The notes under the pieces: model-generated | Database searches by the model: none | What the model saw: the letters and a program-made list of their open reading frames with translations, nothing else | What the model was told of the DNA's origin: nothing | Program-made: the position numbers and the translations under genes | In this document: positions 8,294 through 17,754 of the stretch, piece by piece | How the letters are laid out: every line of letters begins with the position of its first letter | How positions within the stretch are numbered: position 1 is the first letter of the stretch | NCBI GenBank assembly: GCA_021791895.1 | Contig: JAJYVS010000019.1 | Location: forward strand, 1 to 49,203 | Source: Actinomycetes bacterium | Lineage (GTDB): Bacteria; Actinomycetota; Acidimicrobiia; Acidimicrobiales; RAAP-2 | Length of the DNA stretch: 49,203 bases | Direction: 5' to 3'

Positions 8294-8982
8294 CAGACGC
8301 CCTCGGAGGGCGGCCGGCCCCGGCGGGCCAACGCGGTGTCGATGGCCCGGATCGCCCGACGGGTGACCAGATCCGCCGAACCCGAGCCGTTTACCCGGAC
8401 CAGGAGGTCGGCCTGGGCGTAGAAGTCGAGGAGCGGCTTGGTCTGACGCTGGTAGAGCTCCAGGCGCCGCTGAATGGCGTCCTCGGTGTCGTCCTCCCGC
8501 TGGACCACCTCGCCGCCGCAGATGTCACAGGTCCCCCGGATGAGTGGTGGCTGGGAGACCGAGTAGTTGGTCCCGCAGTCGACGCACACCCGACGTGCGG
8601 CCAGGCGCCGCAGCACGATCTGCGTGGGGACGTCGAGGTCGATGACCAGGTCCAAGAGGTCCGGGGCCAGGACCTCATCCAGCATCTTGGCCTGGCTCAG
8701 GGTGCGCGGCGCGCCGTCGAGGACGAAGCCCCGGGAGCGGGCGTCGGCCTGGGCCAGGCGCTGGCCCACCATCTCCATGATGAGCTGGTCAGGAACCAGC
8801 TCGCCGTGGTCCATCAGTTCCTGGGCCCGGAGCCCGAGCTCGGTACGGGACTTCACCGCCGCCCGCAGCATGTCGCCGGTGGAGACGTGCGGCACCACGT
8901 AGTGGTGGGAGAGCCGCGTGCACTGCGTGCCCTTGCCGGCCCCCTGCTTGCCAAGGACCACGAGTCGGACGCCGGAGACCAC
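8293..8982 (-). CDS. adk: Adenylate kinase with zinc-binding lid
   Basis: The 229-residue protein has the P-loop GKQGAGKGTQ, the AMP-binding STGDMLRAAV segment and a long lid with CVDCG and CDICGG zinc knuckles. It interconverts ATP, AMP and ADP. Two motif positions are unusual: Gln replaces the common Pro in the GxPGAGKGT loop, and LDGAPRT replaces the common LDGFPRT. The catalytic arginines appear intact. The start is GTG 8982, 4 bases after the secY stop; the ribosome-binding site is weak, which suggests coupling to secY. Confidence 0.96.
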   Translation of the reverse strand: MVSGVRLVVLGKQGAGKGTQCTRLSHHYVVPHVSTGDMLRAAVKSRTELGLRAQELMDHGELVPDQLIMEMVGQRLAQADARSRGFVLDGAPRTLSQAKMLDEVLAPDLLDLVIDLDVPTQIVLRRLAARRVCVDCGTNYSVSQPPLIRGTCDICGGEVVQREDDTEDAIQRRLELYQRQTKPLLDFYAQADLLVRVNGSGSADLVTRRAIRAIDTALARRGRPPSEGV

Positions 8983-8986
8983 TCGC

Positions 8987-10273
8987 CTACTTGAGGAAGC
9001 CTTCGTAGTTGCGCATCATCAGCTGGCTGTCGATCTGGCGCATGGTTTCGAGCGCCACCCCGACCGCGATCAGCAGCGTCGTGCCGTAGAAGGGGAAGGC
9101 GTTCAGATGCCACAGCGACATGAGGAGGGACGGAACGACCGCCACGATGCCCAGGAAGGCCGCCCCCACCACGGTGATGCGGCTCAGAATGTGCGCGAAG
9201 TACCGCTCGGTCGGCGGGCCGGGCCGGATCCCGGGGACGAACCCGCCCTGCTTGCGGATGATGTCGGCCTGCTGGTGCGGGTCGAACGCCACGTAGACGT
9301 AGAAGAACGTGAAGGCCAGGATCAGAAGGAAGTAGAGGCCGATGTAGATCTTCGCCGTGGGCTGGATGTTGGTGCGGACGAAGTTCTGGAACCCATGCCA
9401 GGGGATGACGTTGGAGAACAGCACCGGGATGTAGAGCACCGAGCTGGCGAAGATGATCGGGATCACGCCGGACTGGTTCACCTTGAGCGGGATGTAGGTG
9501 CTGGATCCGCCGTACATGCGGCGCCCGACCACCCGTTTGGCGAAGGTGACAGGGATCCGCCGTTGCCCCTGGTCCATGAAGACGATGACCACCAGGAGCA
9601 CGATGGAGACCACGAGGATGGTGAAGAACTTGCCCGACCCCCCCTCCTGGTAGATCGCCTTGCCCCCCGAGGGGATGGAGGCGACCACGTTGGCGAAGAT
9701 CAAAATCGACATCCCCTGGCCGATCCCGCGTTGGGTGATCAGCTCGGCCAGCCACATGACGAACGCGGTGCCGGCGGTCAGGCACAGGACCATGAACGCC
9801 GCCAGGGGCACCGTGAACTTGGGGATCAGGTCGATCGACACCCCGAGCAGGCTCTGGTCGTGCCCGTGGAAGGCGTAGACCAGGCCGGTCGACTGCATCA
9901 GGGCCAGGGCCACCGTCAGGTACCGCGTCGTCTGGGTGATCTTCTTCTGCCCCACCGCCCCCTGGTCGCGCCACTCCTCGAGCTTGGGGATCACCGTGGA
10001 GAGCAGCTGGATGATGATCGAGCTGGTGATGTAGGGCATGACCCCCAGCCCGAAGATGGCCAGGCGGACGAGGGCACCGCCCGAGAACAGGTTCAAGAAC
10101 CCGAGCACCCCCGAGGATCCCGCCTGGTGTTGGAGTCGCTGGACGGCGGCGAAGCTGACACCGGGCACCGGGACGTTCGCGCCGAGCTGGTAGAGCGCGA
10201 TGACAAACAGGGTGAACAGGACCTTGTTGCGCAGGTCCGGTACCCGGAAGATGTTGCCCAGTCTGGTGAGCAT
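8987..10273 (-). CDS. secY: Protein translocase subunit SecY
   Basis: The 428-residue integral membrane protein has about ten hydrophobic helices and the SecY signatures: VPVPGVSFAAV in the first periplasmic segment, GLGVMPYITSSIIIQLLSTV, and the cytoplasmic loop GQRRIPVTFAKR. It forms the conducting channel of the Sec translocon with SecE, which is encoded at 43079. It sits at its canonical place between rplO and adk. Confidence 0.98.
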   Translation of the reverse strand: MLTRLGNIFRVPDLRNKVLFTLFVIALYQLGANVPVPGVSFAAVQRLQHQAGSSGVLGFLNLFSGGALVRLAIFGLGVMPYITSSIIIQLLSTVIPKLEEWRDQGAVGQKKITQTTRYLTVALALMQSTGLVYAFHGHDQSLLGVSIDLIPKFTVPLAAFMVLCLTAGTAFVMWLAELITQRGIGQGMSILIFANVVASIPSGGKAIYQEGGSGKFFTILVVSIVLLVVIVFMDQGQRRIPVTFAKRVVGRRMYGGSSTYIPLKVNQSGVIPIIFASSVLYIPVLFSNVIPWHGFQNFVRTNIQPTAKIYIGLYFLLILAFTFFYVYVAFDPHQQADIIRKQGGFVPGIRPGPPTERYFAHILSRITVVGAAFLGIVAVVPSLLMSLWHLNAFPFYGTTLLIAVGVALETMRQIDSQLMMRNYEGFLK

Positions 10274-10300
10274 GTCCTCGTCGCCCCGCCGGCCCCGGCC

Positions 10301-10789
10301 CTACCGGTTGCTCAGGGCGTTGCCCCGGACCGGCGGGCGGCCGTGCCCGAACGGCGGTGGAATCACTTCGACGCTACCCCCGGCAGCGGTGATCGCGTCC
10401 TGCGCCCGGCCGGAAAACGCGTGGGCGCGCACCCGGACGGCCCGGGACAGTTCGCCGCCGCCGAGTACCTTCACCATGGCACCCTTGCGCAGGAGACCCG
10501 CCCTGATCAGGACGTCGGGATCCACCTCGTCCCGACCCAACGCCTCGAGGGCGTCGAGATTGACCGGGGTGTAGGCGACCCGGAACGGGTTCTTGAACCC
10601 CCGGAGCTTGGGGATCGCCTGCATGAGGGGAAGCTGGCCGCCCTCGAAGCCGAGCGGCACGGTGTCCCGGGCCCGCTGGCCCTTGCTCCCCCGGCCCGCC
10701 GTCTTCCCGCCCTTGCCGCCGATCCCGCGGCCGACCCGTTGGCGGGCCTTGCGAGCCCCCTTGGGCGGTGCGATCTCGTGCAGTTTCAC
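10301..10789 (-). CDS. rplO: 50S ribosomal protein L15
   Basis: The 162-residue product has the glycine-rich RNA-binding N-terminus (GRGIGGKGGKTAGRGSKGQ) and the GFEGGQLPLMQAIPKLRGF segment typical of L15. The GTG start overlaps the rpmD stop by four bases (GTGA). L15 is a late-assembly large-subunit protein. Confidence 0.97.
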   Translation of the reverse strand: MKLHEIAPPKGARKARQRVGRGIGGKGGKTAGRGSKGQRARDTVPLGFEGGQLPLMQAIPKLRGFKNPFRVAYTPVNLDALEALGRDEVDPDVLIRAGLLRKGAMVKVLGGGELSRAVRVRAHAFSGRAQDAITAAGGSVEVIPPPFGHGRPPVRGNALSNR

Positions 10790-11001
10790 GGCTTCACCTC
10801 CTCGACCCTGACCAGATGGGGCACCCGGGCCAGCATGCCCCGGATCTCGGGACGATCGGGCAGGTCGTTAACCTGGCCGATCCCCCGGAGCCCCAGCGCT
10901 CTCAACGTCCCCCGGTGCTTGGGCTTCGAACCGATGGCCGAACGCACCTGGGTGACCCGCAGCAGGGTACCGGGCGCATCGGCCTTCCTGGTCGACGGCA
11001 C
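10786..11001 (-). CDS. rpmD: 50S ribosomal protein L30
   Basis: The 71-residue product begins at GTG 11001, 2 bases after the rpsE stop. It shows the L30 pattern: LRVTQVRSAIGSKPKHRGTL, then LRGIGQVNDLPD and a C-terminal strand region. It is slightly longer than the usual 58-62 residues because of a short charged N-terminus and an acidic end. Confidence 0.95.
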   Translation of the reverse strand: MPSTRKADAPGTLLRVTQVRSAIGSKPKHRGTLRALGLRGIGQVNDLPDRPEIRGMLARVPHLVRVEEVKP

Positions 11002-11003
11002 GC

Positions 11004-11552
11004 TCAGCCCCCCTCTGCGTAGAGCTCGGTCTCCCGACGGCGCTCGCGGAAGGAGCGCAGGACGCCCCCGGGAACGACCTCGTCGGGCTGCTTGCCCCGC
11101 AGGTCGGCGATCTGGTCCGGCCGGCGCAGGCTCTTCAGGCCGGCGATGGTGGCGTGGGCCACGTTGATCCCGTTGGAGGACCCGAGCGACTTGGCGAGCA
11201 CGTCACGGATTCCGGCCATCTCGAGGATGTGCCGGGCCGCCCCGCCGGCGATCACCCCGGTCCCGGGTGCCGCCGGCTTCAGCATGACCCGGCCCGCCCC
11301 GCTCTCCCCGATGATCGGGTGGACGATCGTCGAGCCCGCGAGGGCCACCTCGAAGACGTTCTTGCGCGCCTCCTCGATGCCCTTCTGGACCGCCAGGCCG
11401 GCCTCCTTGGCCTTCCCGTAGCCCAGCCCGACCCGGCCGTTGCCGTCGCCGACGACCATGAGGGCGGCGAAGGAGAACCGCCGGCCGCCCTTCACGACCT
11501 TGGCCACCCGGTTCACCTTGATGGTGCGTTCTTCGTATTGGGTCTCCGGCAC
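11004..11552 (-). CDS. rpsE: 30S ribosomal protein S5
   Basis: The 182-residue protein has the double-stranded RNA-binding fold of S5 ([38 protein letters not shown]) and the C-terminal domain with [13 protein letters not shown]5 contributes to decoding accuracy and lines the mRNA entry site. The GTG start abuts the rplR TAG stop. Confidence 0.97.
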   Translation of the reverse strand: MPETQYEERTIKVNRVAKVVKGGRRFSFAALMVVGDGNGRVGLGYGKAKEAGLAVQKGIEEARKNVFEVALAGSTIVHPIIGESGAGRVMLKPAAPGTGVIAGGAARHILEMAGIRDVLAKSLGSSNGINVAHATIAGLKSLRRPDQIADLRGKQPDEVVPGGVLRSFRERRRETELYAEGG

Positions 11553-11930
11553 CTAGAACTCCAGTCCCTCTTCCCTGGCGGCGTCGGCGAGCGCCGCCAC
11601 CCGTCCGTGGTAAGCGAAGCCGCCCCGATCAAAGACAACCCGACCGATCCCGGCCGCCTTGGCCCGTTCGGCCAACAGTTTCCCCACCGCCTGGGCGCCG
11701 GTCACGTTCCCACCCCCGCCCTGACCGAGCGAGCGGCGCAGATCGGCTTCAACGCTCGAGGCAGCCACCAGGGTGCGGGCCGAGCTGTCGTCGATCACCT
11801 GGGCCGAGATGTGCCGGCGCGAACGGCTCACGGCGAGTCGCGGACGCTCGGCCGTGCCGACGACCTTGTCCCGGACCCGGGCATGCCGGCGGATCCGCAG
11901 CCGCCGCATGTTCGCCGCCTTCGTGGTCAC
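11553..11930 (-). CDS. rplR: 50S ribosomal protein L18
   Basis: The 125-residue product has the basic N-terminus [20 protein letters not shown], the [20 protein letters not shown] strand pair and the C-terminal [20 protein letters not shown] segment of L18, a 5S rRNA-binding protein. A GTG start overlaps the rplF stop by four bases. A small glycine insert (GQGGGGN) lies in the variable loop. Confidence 0.97.
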   Translation of the reverse strand: MTTKAANMRRLRIRRHARVRDKVVGTAERPRLAVSRSRRHISAQVIDDSSARTLVAASSVEADLRRSLGQGGGGNVTGAQAVGKLLAERAKAAGIGRVVFDRGGFAYHGRVAALADAAREEGLEF

Positions 11931-12466
11931 TTCGCCGCCTTTCCAGCCTTGCGCAGGACCCGCTCCCCGGCGTAGCGCACACCCTTGCCCTTATAGGGCT
12001 CGGGCTTGCGGATCTTGCGAATGTCTGCGGCCACCTGGCCGACCTTCTCCTTGTCAATGCCCCGCACGATGATCCGGGTCGGGGTGGGGACCTCGAAGGT
12101 GATCCCCTCAGGGGCGTTCACCCGGACCGGATGGGAGAACCCCAGGCTGAGCTCGAGCGCGTCCGGGCCTTGGGCGTTCGCCCGATAGCCGACCCCCACG
12201 ATCTCGAGCTCCTTGGCGAAGCCCTCGGTCACGCCCGTCACCATGTTGGCGACCAGGGTTCGGGTCAGCCCGTGCAGGGCCCGGTTCGTCCGCTCGTCGT
12301 TCGGACGGGTGACGTTGAGCACGTCACCGTCCTGGCTCACCATGATCGCCGCCGGCAGCGACCGCGCGAGGGTGCCCTGGGGACCCTTGACCACGACCGA
12401 GCGGTCGTCCAACGTGACTGCCACCCCGGCGGGCAGCGGGATCGGATTCCGTCCGACGCGCGACAT
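11927..12466 (-). CDS. rplF: 50S ribosomal protein L6
   Basis: The 179-residue protein shows the duplicated L6 fold: an N-terminal [15 protein letters not shown] and VKGPQGTL, and a C-terminal repeat with [21 protein letters not shown]6 lies near the factor-binding site. ATG 12466 is preceded by GGGAGG at good spacing. It overlaps rplR by four bases. Confidence 0.98.
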   Translation of the reverse strand: MSRVGRNPIPLPAGVAVTLDDRSVVVKGPQGTLARSLPAAIMVSQDGDVLNVTRPNDERTNRALHGLTRTLVANMVTGVTEGFAKELEIVGVGYRANAQGPDALELSLGFSHPVRVNAPEGITFEVPTPTRIIVRGIDKEKVGQVAADIRKIRKPEPYKGKGVRYAGERVLRKAGKAAK

Positions 12467-12502
12467 CAGCGGCCTCCCTCGATCCGAGCCCGCCCTGCTG
12501 GG

Positions 12503-12907
12503 TCACCAGACATAGCAGAGCACCTCCCCGCCCAGATGATGCCGGCGCGCCTCGCGATCGGTCATGAGGCCGTGGCTGGTCGACACGACCGCCACCCCGA
12601 CGCCCCCGAGGACCCGGGGGATCCGGTCGGCCTGGGCGTAGATCCGAAGCCCGGGCTTGGAGATCCGCTTGATCCCGGCGATGGTGCGGGACCGGTCCGG
12701 CGCGTACTTCATGACGATCTCGAGCGTCGAGCCCGGCTTGCCCTGGCTCTGCGAGACCGAGTAACCGGCGATGTACCCCTCCTTCTCCAAGATGGCGGCC
12801 AGCGCCGTCTTGAGCTTGGAACCGGGCATCTTCACCGTGTCGAACTGGGCCGAGTTGGCGTTCCGGATCCTCGTTAGCATGTCGGCGATCGGGTCGGTCA
12901 TGGTCAT
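12503..12907 (-). CDS. rpsH: 30S ribosomal protein S8
   Basis: The 134-residue S8 has the typical start [16 protein letters not shown] and the C-terminal [22 protein letters not shown]. Two ATGs lie six bases apart; the first (12907) sits 7 bases from GGAGG and is preferred. S8 binds the central domain of 16S rRNA and in E. coli represses the spc operon; no operator is claimed here. Confidence 0.97.
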   Translation of the reverse strand: MTMTDPIADMLTRIRNANSAQFDTVKMPGSKLKTALAAILEKEGYIAGYSVSQSQGKPGSTLEIVMKYAPDRSRTIAGIKRISKPGLRIYAQADRIPRVLGGVGVAVVSTSHGLMTDREARRHHLGGEVLCYVW

Positions 12908-12920
12908 GACGCCACCTCCC

Positions 12921-13106
12921 TCACCAGCTCGACTTGGTCACGCCTGGCACCTCGCCCGCGTGGACCATGGTCCGTAAGCAGATTCGGCACAGACCGAACT
13001 TGCGGAAGACGGCCTTGGGCCGCCCGCATCGCTGGCACCGGGTGTACGCCCGCACCTTGAACTTCGGGATCCGTTGCTGCTTTTGGATGAGTGCCTTCTT
13101 CGCCAT
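12921..13106 (-). CDS. rpsN: 30S ribosomal protein S14, zinc form (type Z)
   Basis: The 61-residue product is the short zinc-ribbon S14, with Cys24, Cys27, Cys40 and Cys43 (RCQRCG and GLCRICLR) and the terminus GVTKSSW. It stands at the canonical position between rplE and rpsH, where actinobacteria and firmicutes carry the zinc form. Confidence 0.97.
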   Translation of the reverse strand: MAKKALIQKQQRIPKFKVRAYTRCQRCGRPKAVFRKFGLCRICLRTMVHAGEVPGVTKSSW

Positions 13107-13111
13107 GTTGC

Positions 13112-13747
13112 CTATCGAGTCTCCTGTCGGAACGGGAAGCCGAACGCCCGAAGGAAGGCGCGGCCCCCGTCATCGTCGTGAGCGGTGGTGACGATCGTGA
13201 TGTCCATTCCCCGGACCGAATCGACGCGGTCGTAGTCGATTTCGGGAAAGATCAGCTGCTCGTTCACGCCGAAGGTGTAGTTGCCGTTGCCGTCGAACGA
13301 GCGGGGTGAGAGCCCCCGGAAGTCGCGCACCCTAGGGATGGTGATGCTGATCAACCGGTCGAAGAACTCCCAGGCCCGGTCGCCCCGGATGGTCACCTTG
13401 ACCCCGATGGCATTGCCCTCCCGGACCTTGAACCCGGCGATGGACTTCTTGGCCCTCGTCACCACGGGCTTCTGCCCCGAGATGACCTCAAGGTCCCGTT
13501 GGGCGCCCTCGATGAGGGAAGGCTGCTGGGTGGCACGCCCCACCCCCATGTTGAGCACGATCTTCTCGAGCTTGGGGACCTGCATGACGTTGGCCAGCCC
13601 GAGCTCGCTCTGGAGCCCCGCCCGGATCTCCCCGAGGTACCGCTCCTTCAGGCGCGGGCGCGCGCGTCCGCCGTTCGTGCCCGGCGCGTCCGCGCCACCG
13701 GCGCGTCCCTGCATCGCCTCGTTCTCCTGGACTTGGTCGGTGCTCAC
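13112..13747 (-). CDS. rplE: 50S ribosomal protein L5
   Basis: The 5S rRNA-binding protein L5 is recognised by [47 protein letters not shown] and the final [10 protein letters not shown]. The conserved family core is about 180 residues. The chosen GTG 13747 gives 211 residues and overlaps the rplX stop (GTGA), which favours coupling and an N-terminal extension of about 30 residues rich in Gly and Ala. An internal ATG 17 codons later is an alternative start. Confidence 0.95.
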   Translation of the reverse strand: MSTDQVQENEAMQGRAGGADAPGTNGGRARPRLKERYLGEIRAGLQSELGLANVMQVPKLEKIVLNMGVGRATQQPSLIEGAQRDLEVISGQKPVVTRAKKSIAGFKVREGNAIGVKVTIRGDRAWEFFDRLISITIPRVRDFRGLSPRSFDGNGNYTFGVNEQLIFPEIDYDRVDSVRGMDITIVTTAHDDDGGRAFLRAFGFPFRQETR

Positions 13748-14052
13748 AGCTCCGACCCGCACTTCCTGCACACACGTACCTTCTCGCCGTGCTCGTCGAA
13801 CTCGAACCCGATCCGGGCGGGGCCACCATGGGAGTTGCACCACACCGAAACGGCCGAGGCCGACATCGGCATGAACTTGTCGATGATGCCCCCCTGCATC
13901 GTCGCCCGGCGCGGCTTGGTGTGGCGTTTGGCCACGTTCACCCCGTCGAGGACGACCTTGTTCTCCGTGGGGACGGTCCGGACGACCTCCCCTCGCTGTC
14001 CCCGGTGCTTGCCCGACCGGACCACCACGCGATCTCCCTTGCGGATCCTCAT
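13744..14052 (-). CDS. rplX: 50S ribosomal protein L24
   Basis: The 102-residue L24 starts with the KOW motif ([20 protein letters not shown]) and continues with [15 protein letters not shown]. The C-terminal half has four cysteine or histidine positions (WCNSH, CRKCG) that could bind zinc, as in some actinobacterial L24. The ATG overlaps the rplN stop (TGATG). L24 initiates large-subunit assembly and lies at the tunnel exit. Confidence 0.96.
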   Translation of the reverse strand: MRIRKGDRVVVRSGKHRGQRGEVVRTVPTENKVVLDGVNVAKRHTKPRRATMQGGIIDKFMPMSASAVSVWCNSHGGPARIGFEFDEHGEKVRVCRKCGSEL

Positions 14053-14420
14053 CACAGGACCTCGGGTGCGAGCGAGACGATCCTCATGAACCGCTTGTCC
14101 CGCAGCTCTCGGCCAACCGGGCCGAAGATGCGGGTCCCGCGCGGCTGCTGCTGGTCGTTGATGAGCACAGCCGCGTTCTCGTCGAAGCGGATGTAGCTGC
14201 CGTCGGGGCGGCGCTTCTCCTTCTTGGTGCGGACCACGACGCACCGGACGACGTCGCCCTTCTTGACGGCGGCACCGGGAATGGCATCCTTCACCGTGGC
14301 GACGAAGATGTCGCCGATGCTGGCGTAGCGCCGATGCGAACCACCGAGCACCCGGATACAGAGCACCTCGCGCGCCCCGGAGTTGTCGGCGACGCGCAAT
14401 CTCGACTCTTGCTGGATCAT
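14052..14420 (-). CDS. rplN: 50S ribosomal protein L14
   Basis: The 122-residue product is a textbook L14: [19 protein letters not shown] at the start, the [17 protein letters not shown] loop and [15 protein letters not shown] near the end. It forms an inter-subunit bridge. It overlaps rpsQ by four bases (ATGA) and rplX by one base (TGATG). Confidence 0.98.
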   Translation of the reverse strand: MIQQESRLRVADNSGAREVLCIRVLGGSHRRYASIGDIFVATVKDAIPGAAVKKGDVVRCVVVRTKKEKRRPDGSYIRFDENAAVLINDQQQPRGTRIFGPVGRELRDKRFMRIVSLAPEVL

Positions 14421-14689
14421 CTCGCCCGCTCCGTGATCTCGGCCAGCCGCCAGCGCTTCAGCTTGGAGATCGGTCGGGTCTCGGTCACCCGCACCCGGTC
14501 ACCAACCTTGGCGTTGTTTTCAGGGTCGTCGACGTAGAGCCGCTTGGTCCGCTGCACCGTCTTGCCGTACCGGGGATGCCGAACCCGCTCGACGACCGCG
14601 ACCACGACGGTCGAACGCATGCTGTCCGACACGACGATCCCTTCACGGACCTTTCGGCGGTTCTGTCTCGGCTCGGTCTCTTGTGCCAT
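14417..14689 (-). CDS. rpsQ: 30S ribosomal protein S17
   Basis: The 90-residue S17 has the OB-fold features [28 protein letters not shown] and [20 protein letters not shown] 14689 overlaps the rpmC stop (TGATG); a GTG one codon upstream is an alternative. S17 binds the 5' domain of 16S rRNA. No extension is present, unlike in its upstream neighbour L29. Confidence 0.97.
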   Translation of the reverse strand: MAQETEPRQNRRKVREGIVVSDSMRSTVVVAVVERVRHPRYGKTVQRTKRLYVDDPENNAKVGDRVRVTETRPISKLKRWRLAEITERAR

Positions 14690-15312
14690 CACTGCTCCTC
14701 GTCAGGCTCCTGGCGCGACCGCCGGGTCCGGGCCCTGGGGGCCGGAGCTTCCTCGGCCTCATCGCTCTTGCGGCTCCTCCGCAGGCGCGAGCGGGCCCGG
14801 GGAGCCACGGACTCCTCGGCCACGTCGTCGTCCTCGACGCCGTCTCCGGCCTCGGCGGCTTCGTCGGTCACCGCCACGTCTGACACCTCGGGCGTCCGCG
14901 CGGGCTCGGGCTCCCGGGTCCGGGTCCGGCGCGCATGGGCGACCGGGAGCTCCTCGTCGGGCTCCTCCTCGGCGACGACGCCCTCGTCGTCGGTCTCGTC
15001 GTCGGTCTCGAGCTCCGCCACGGCCGCCGTCGCCAGCGCGGCCCGTTCCTCGTCTCGCTGGCGAGCCCGCTCCCGGGAGGGTTTGGGTGCCGGCGCTTCG
15101 AAGACGACCCCTTCGGCCTCGGCGATCTCCATCTCACGCAGCACGGTGAGGACTCGAGCCACGTCGCGGCGCACCTGCTTGATCTGGGCGACGTTGTCCA
15201 GTTGGCCGGTGGCCAGCTGGAACCGCAGGTTGAGCAGTTCGCGCCTCGCCTCGACCAGGCGGTTCGCCAGCTCGTCCGCGTCCATGGCGTAGAATTCGGC
15301 CGCCCTGGTCAT
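14689..15312 (-). CDS. rpmC: 50S ribosomal protein L29 with long acidic C-terminal tail
   Basis: The first 65-70 residues are a normal L29 ([38 protein letters not shown]). The frame then stays open for about 140 further residues, giving 207 in all against the usual 60-80. The tail alternates acidic stretches ([30 protein letters not shown]) with Arg-rich patches ([22 protein letters not shown]). The reading frame is secured by TGATG overlaps with rplP upstream and rpsQ downstream. L29 lies at the tunnel exit, where trigger factor, SRP and SecY dock, so the tail would be exposed there. Its function is unknown. Confidence 0.94.
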   Translation of the reverse strand: MTRAAEFYAMDADELANRLVEARRELLNLRFQLATGQLDNVAQIKQVRRDVARVLTVLREMEIAEAEGVVFEAPAPKPSRERARQRDEERAALATAAVAELETDDETDDEGVVAEEEPDEELPVAHARRTRTREPEPARTPEVSDVAVTDEAAEAGDGVEDDDVAEESVAPRARSRLRRSRKSDEAEEAPAPRARTRRSRQEPDEEQ

Positions 15313-15749
15313 CAGACCTGCACCTCGGAGGCGCCGTGCGCGCCGGGGCGCACCACGAAGCGGGCTTTGATCGGGAGCTTCTGGATGGCCCGTTCCATGG
15401 CGGCCCGGGCCAGCTCGGCGTCCACTCCCGAGAGTTCGAAGAGGATCCGACCGGGGCGCACTACGGCCACCCAGTGTTCGGGGTTCCCTTTGCCCGATCC
15501 CATCCGGGTCTCGGCCGGCTTCTGGGTCACGGGCTTGTCGGGGAAGATCCGGATCCACACCTTGCCGCCACGTCGGACGTGGCGGGTCATCGCGACCCGG
15601 GCCGCCTCGATCTGACGGGCCGTGATCCATCCGGGCTCGGCCGCTTGGATGCCGAAGTCACCGAAGCTGATCGTGGTGCCGCCCTTGGCGACGCCCCGGA
15701 GACGGCCGCGCTGTTGCTTGCGGTGCTGGACCTTGCGTGGCATCAACAT
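15312..15749 (-). CDS. rplP: 50S ribosomal protein L16
   Basis: The 145-residue L16 shows [58 protein letters not shown] and [18 protein letters not shown]. It organises the A-site tRNA region of the 50S subunit. The upstream ATG (15749) is chosen because families commonly begin MLMPRK or MLIPRK. It lies 2 bases after the rpsC stop and overlaps rpmC. Confidence 0.97.
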   Translation of the reverse strand: MLMPRKVQHRKQQRGRLRGVAKGGTTISFGDFGIQAAEPGWITARQIEAARVAMTRHVRRGGKVWIRIFPDKPVTQKPAETRMGSGKGNPEHWVAVVRPGRILFELSGVDAELARAAMERAIQKLPIKARFVVRPGAHGASEVQV

Positions 15750-15751
15750 CG

Positions 15752-16786
15752 TCAGTCGGACTCCCGTCGGAAGTGGGGTGCCTCGTGATGCTCGTGACGG
15801 GTCTGGCGCTCCATCTGCTCGTCCTGGGCCAGACGACGCTCGAGTTCGTCGGGCTCGGTCGGTTCCTCGAGGAGCTCCCGGGCCGAAGGCTCGGCCGGAG
15901 TGCCGACCGGGGCCTCCTCGAGGACCCCCATGCCTTCTTCCGCGCCCATTTCCGCGCCCACTTCCACGCCCTCTTCCACGCCCTCTTCCACGCCCTCTCC
16001 GACGTCGTCTTCGACCACGCTGCCCGGCTCACCCTGGTCCTGGCGACGGCGACCGCCGCCCGCCATGATGAGCCGGCGCGGACGGGCCTGACCGGAGGTC
16101 TCCCCGACCGCCATTGCCGCTTCGCGCGTGATCTTGTCGTCGATGGACACCTTGTAGGGCAGGATGTCGCCCTTGTAGATCCAGACCTTCACCCCGACCC
16201 GGCCGGCGGTCGTCCTCGCCTCCCGGAACCCGTAGTCGACGTCGGCGCGCAGAGTGTGCAGCGGCACTCGGCCTTCCCGGTAGGACTCCTTGCGGGCCAT
16301 CTCCGAGCCCCCCAGCCGTCCCGAACACTGCACCTTCACGCCTTGAGCGCCGGCCTTCTGCACCGTCTGGATGGCTCGCTTCATGGCGCGGCGGAATGCC
16401 ACCCGCCGCGCCAGCTGGTCGCAGATCCCCTGGGCGATCAGACTGGCGTCCATCTCGGGCCGCTTGATCTCCTGGATGTTGAGCTGGATCCGGTTGGGAA
16501 GACCGGTGATCTCCTCCAGCTTCTTCTTCAGCCGATCGGCCTCCGAGCCGCGCCGGCCGATGACGATCCCGGGCCGCGCGGTGTGGATGTCCACCCTGAC
16601 CCGGTCCCGGGTCCGCTCGACCTCGATGCGGCTGACCGCCGCCGCCTCGAGCTGGGACATGAGGTAGTCACGGATCCGCCAGTCCTCGACCACGAAGTCG
16701 CGGTACCGGCGCTCCTCGAACCAGCGTGATTTCCAGTCCGTCGTCACGCCCAGCCGGAAGCCATAGGGGTTGACCTTCTGACCCAT
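15752..16786 (-). CDS. rpsC: 30S ribosomal protein S3 with repetitive acidic tail
   Basis: Residues 1 to about 235 are a complete S3: [20 protein letters not shown], the KH domain ([20 protein letters not shown]) and the C-terminal domain through [13 protein letters not shown]. Another 105 or so residues follow, giving 344. The tail contains a four-residue EGVE-type repeat encoded by imperfect 12-bp units, then an acidic region and a His- and Arg-rich end. S3 lines the mRNA entry tunnel and has helicase activity in E. coli. Some actinobacterial S3 proteins have modest tails; this one is notably long. It overlaps rplV by TGATG. Confidence 0.95.
   Translation of the reverse strand: MGQKVNPYGFRLGVTTDWKSRWFEERRYRDFVVEDWRIRDYLMSQLEAAAVSRIEVERTRDRVRVDIHTARPGIVIGRRGSEADRLKKKLEEITGLPNRIQLNIQEIKRPEMDASLIAQGICDQLARRVAFRRAMKRAIQTVQKAGAQGVKVQCSGRLGGSEMARKESYREGRVPLHTLRADVDYGFREARTTAGRVGVKVWIYKGDILPYKVSIDDKITREAAMAVGETSGQARPRRLIMAGGGRRRQDQGEPGSVVEDDVGEGVEEGVEEGVEVGAEMGAEEGMGVLEEAPVGTPAEPSARELLEEPTEPDELERRLAQDEQMERQTRHEHHEAPHFRRESD
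15930..15998 (-). repeat. 12-bp tandem repeat inside the rpsC tail
   Basis: On the coding strand the unit GAGGGCGTGGAA (Glu-Gly-Val-Glu) occurs three times in a row. Three diverged units follow (GTGGGCGCGGAA, ATGGGCGCGGAA, GAAGGCATGGGG), so six units cover about 70 bp. The period is a multiple of three, so gain or loss of a unit would keep the S3 frame. Confidence 0.9.
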
Positions 16787-17466
16787 CAGCGCTCGCTCTC
16801 CTCGTCGGTGTCGCTCTCGCCACCGTCGTTCTCTGCCTCGTCGTCGACCTCGTCCTCGTCGATCTCGTCCTCCGCACCGGAGAAGACGTCGAACTCCTCG
16901 TCTTCAACTTCATCCTCGTCGATCAGCTCCGCCGCCTCGTCCTCGTCCTCGGCCTCGGCCGCCCGTCGGGCCTCCTCTGCCTGGGCCGCCCGACGGCGGG
17001 TCAGCCGTCCGGAGAGGTCGGCCCGGCGCCGGGACTCGGCCACCCGACGCGAGCGTCGGGCCTGATTGGCGTCACGCTCGGCCCTCCGGCGGGCCAAGCG
17101 CTCGTCGTCCATCCGGCTCACGATGACCGTGACGTGGCAGCTCCGCTTGCGGATGCGCGTCGCCCGGCCTCGGGCCCGGGGGCGCCACCGTTTGAGGGTG
17201 GTCGCCTCGTCGGCATAGCAGGCCGACACGTAGAGATCCTCGGCGTCCTGGTCCTCGTTGTGGACGGCGTTGGCCACCGCCGAGGCGAGAACCTTGGAGA
17301 TCTCGATGGCCGCCTGCCTCGGCGTCGCGCTCAGGATCTGAGCGGCGCGATCGGCGTCCTCACCTCTGATCAGGTCGAGGACCTGACGGGCCTTCGAAGC
17401 CGGAATCGAGGAGTGCCGGAGCACGGCCCTTGTCCCCGGACGCTCGTTGGTCTTCGGACCGGTCAT
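16786..17466 (-). CDS. rplV: 50S ribosomal protein L22 with long basic-then-acidic tail
   Basis: Residues 1 to about 117 are a normal L22: [20 protein letters not shown], the tunnel loop region [20 protein letters not shown] and the final TVIVS strand. The frame continues for about 110 residues to 226. The first half of the tail is an Arg/Ala/Glu-rich probable helix ([20 protein letters not shown]) and the second half is almost purely acidic ([20 protein letters not shown] and similar). Overlap with rpsC (TGATG) and abutment to rpsS (TAGATG) confirm the frame. The L22 body lines the exit tunnel, so the tail should emerge near the exit. Its function is unknown. Confidence 0.94.
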   Translation of the reverse strand: MTGPKTNERPGTRAVLRHSSIPASKARQVLDLIRGEDADRAAQILSATPRQAAIEISKVLASAVANAVHNEDQDAEDLYVSACYADEATTLKRWRPRARGRATRIRKRSCHVTVIVSRMDDERLARRRAERDANQARRSRRVAESRRRADLSGRLTRRRAAQAEEARRAAEAEDEDEAAELIDEDEVEDEEFDVFSGAEDEIDEDEVDDEAENDGGESDTDEESER

Positions 17467-17745
17467 CTAGCGCCGTCCCGCTCGTTCCTGGCCGGCGTGG
17501 TAGCGGAAGGTTCTTGTCGGCGCGAACTCTCCGAGCTTGTGGCCGACCATCGACTCGGTCACGTACACCGGGACGTGCCGACGACCGTCGTGCACCGCGA
17601 TGGTGTGCCCGACCATGTCGGGGATGATCGTCGAGCGCCGGGACCAGGTCTTGATGACCCGTTTCTCGCCCGACGAGTTGAGGGCGTCAACCTTCTTCAA
17701 CAGGTGGTCGTCGACGAACGGCCCCTTCTTCAGGCTACGAGGCAT
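17467..17745 (-). CDS. rpsS: 30S ribosomal protein S19
   Basis: The 92-residue S19 begins [20 protein letters not shown] and has [19 protein letters not shown] and the [12 protein letters not shown] end. S19 forms a complex with S13 at the head of the 30S subunit. The stop directly precedes the rplV start. Confidence 0.98.
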   Translation of the reverse strand: MPRSLKKGPFVDDHLLKKVDALNSSGEKRVIKTWSRRSTIIPDMVGHTIAVHDGRRHVPVYVTESMVGHKLGEFAPTRTFRYHAGQERAGRR

Positions 17746-17754
17746 CTCGGTCTC

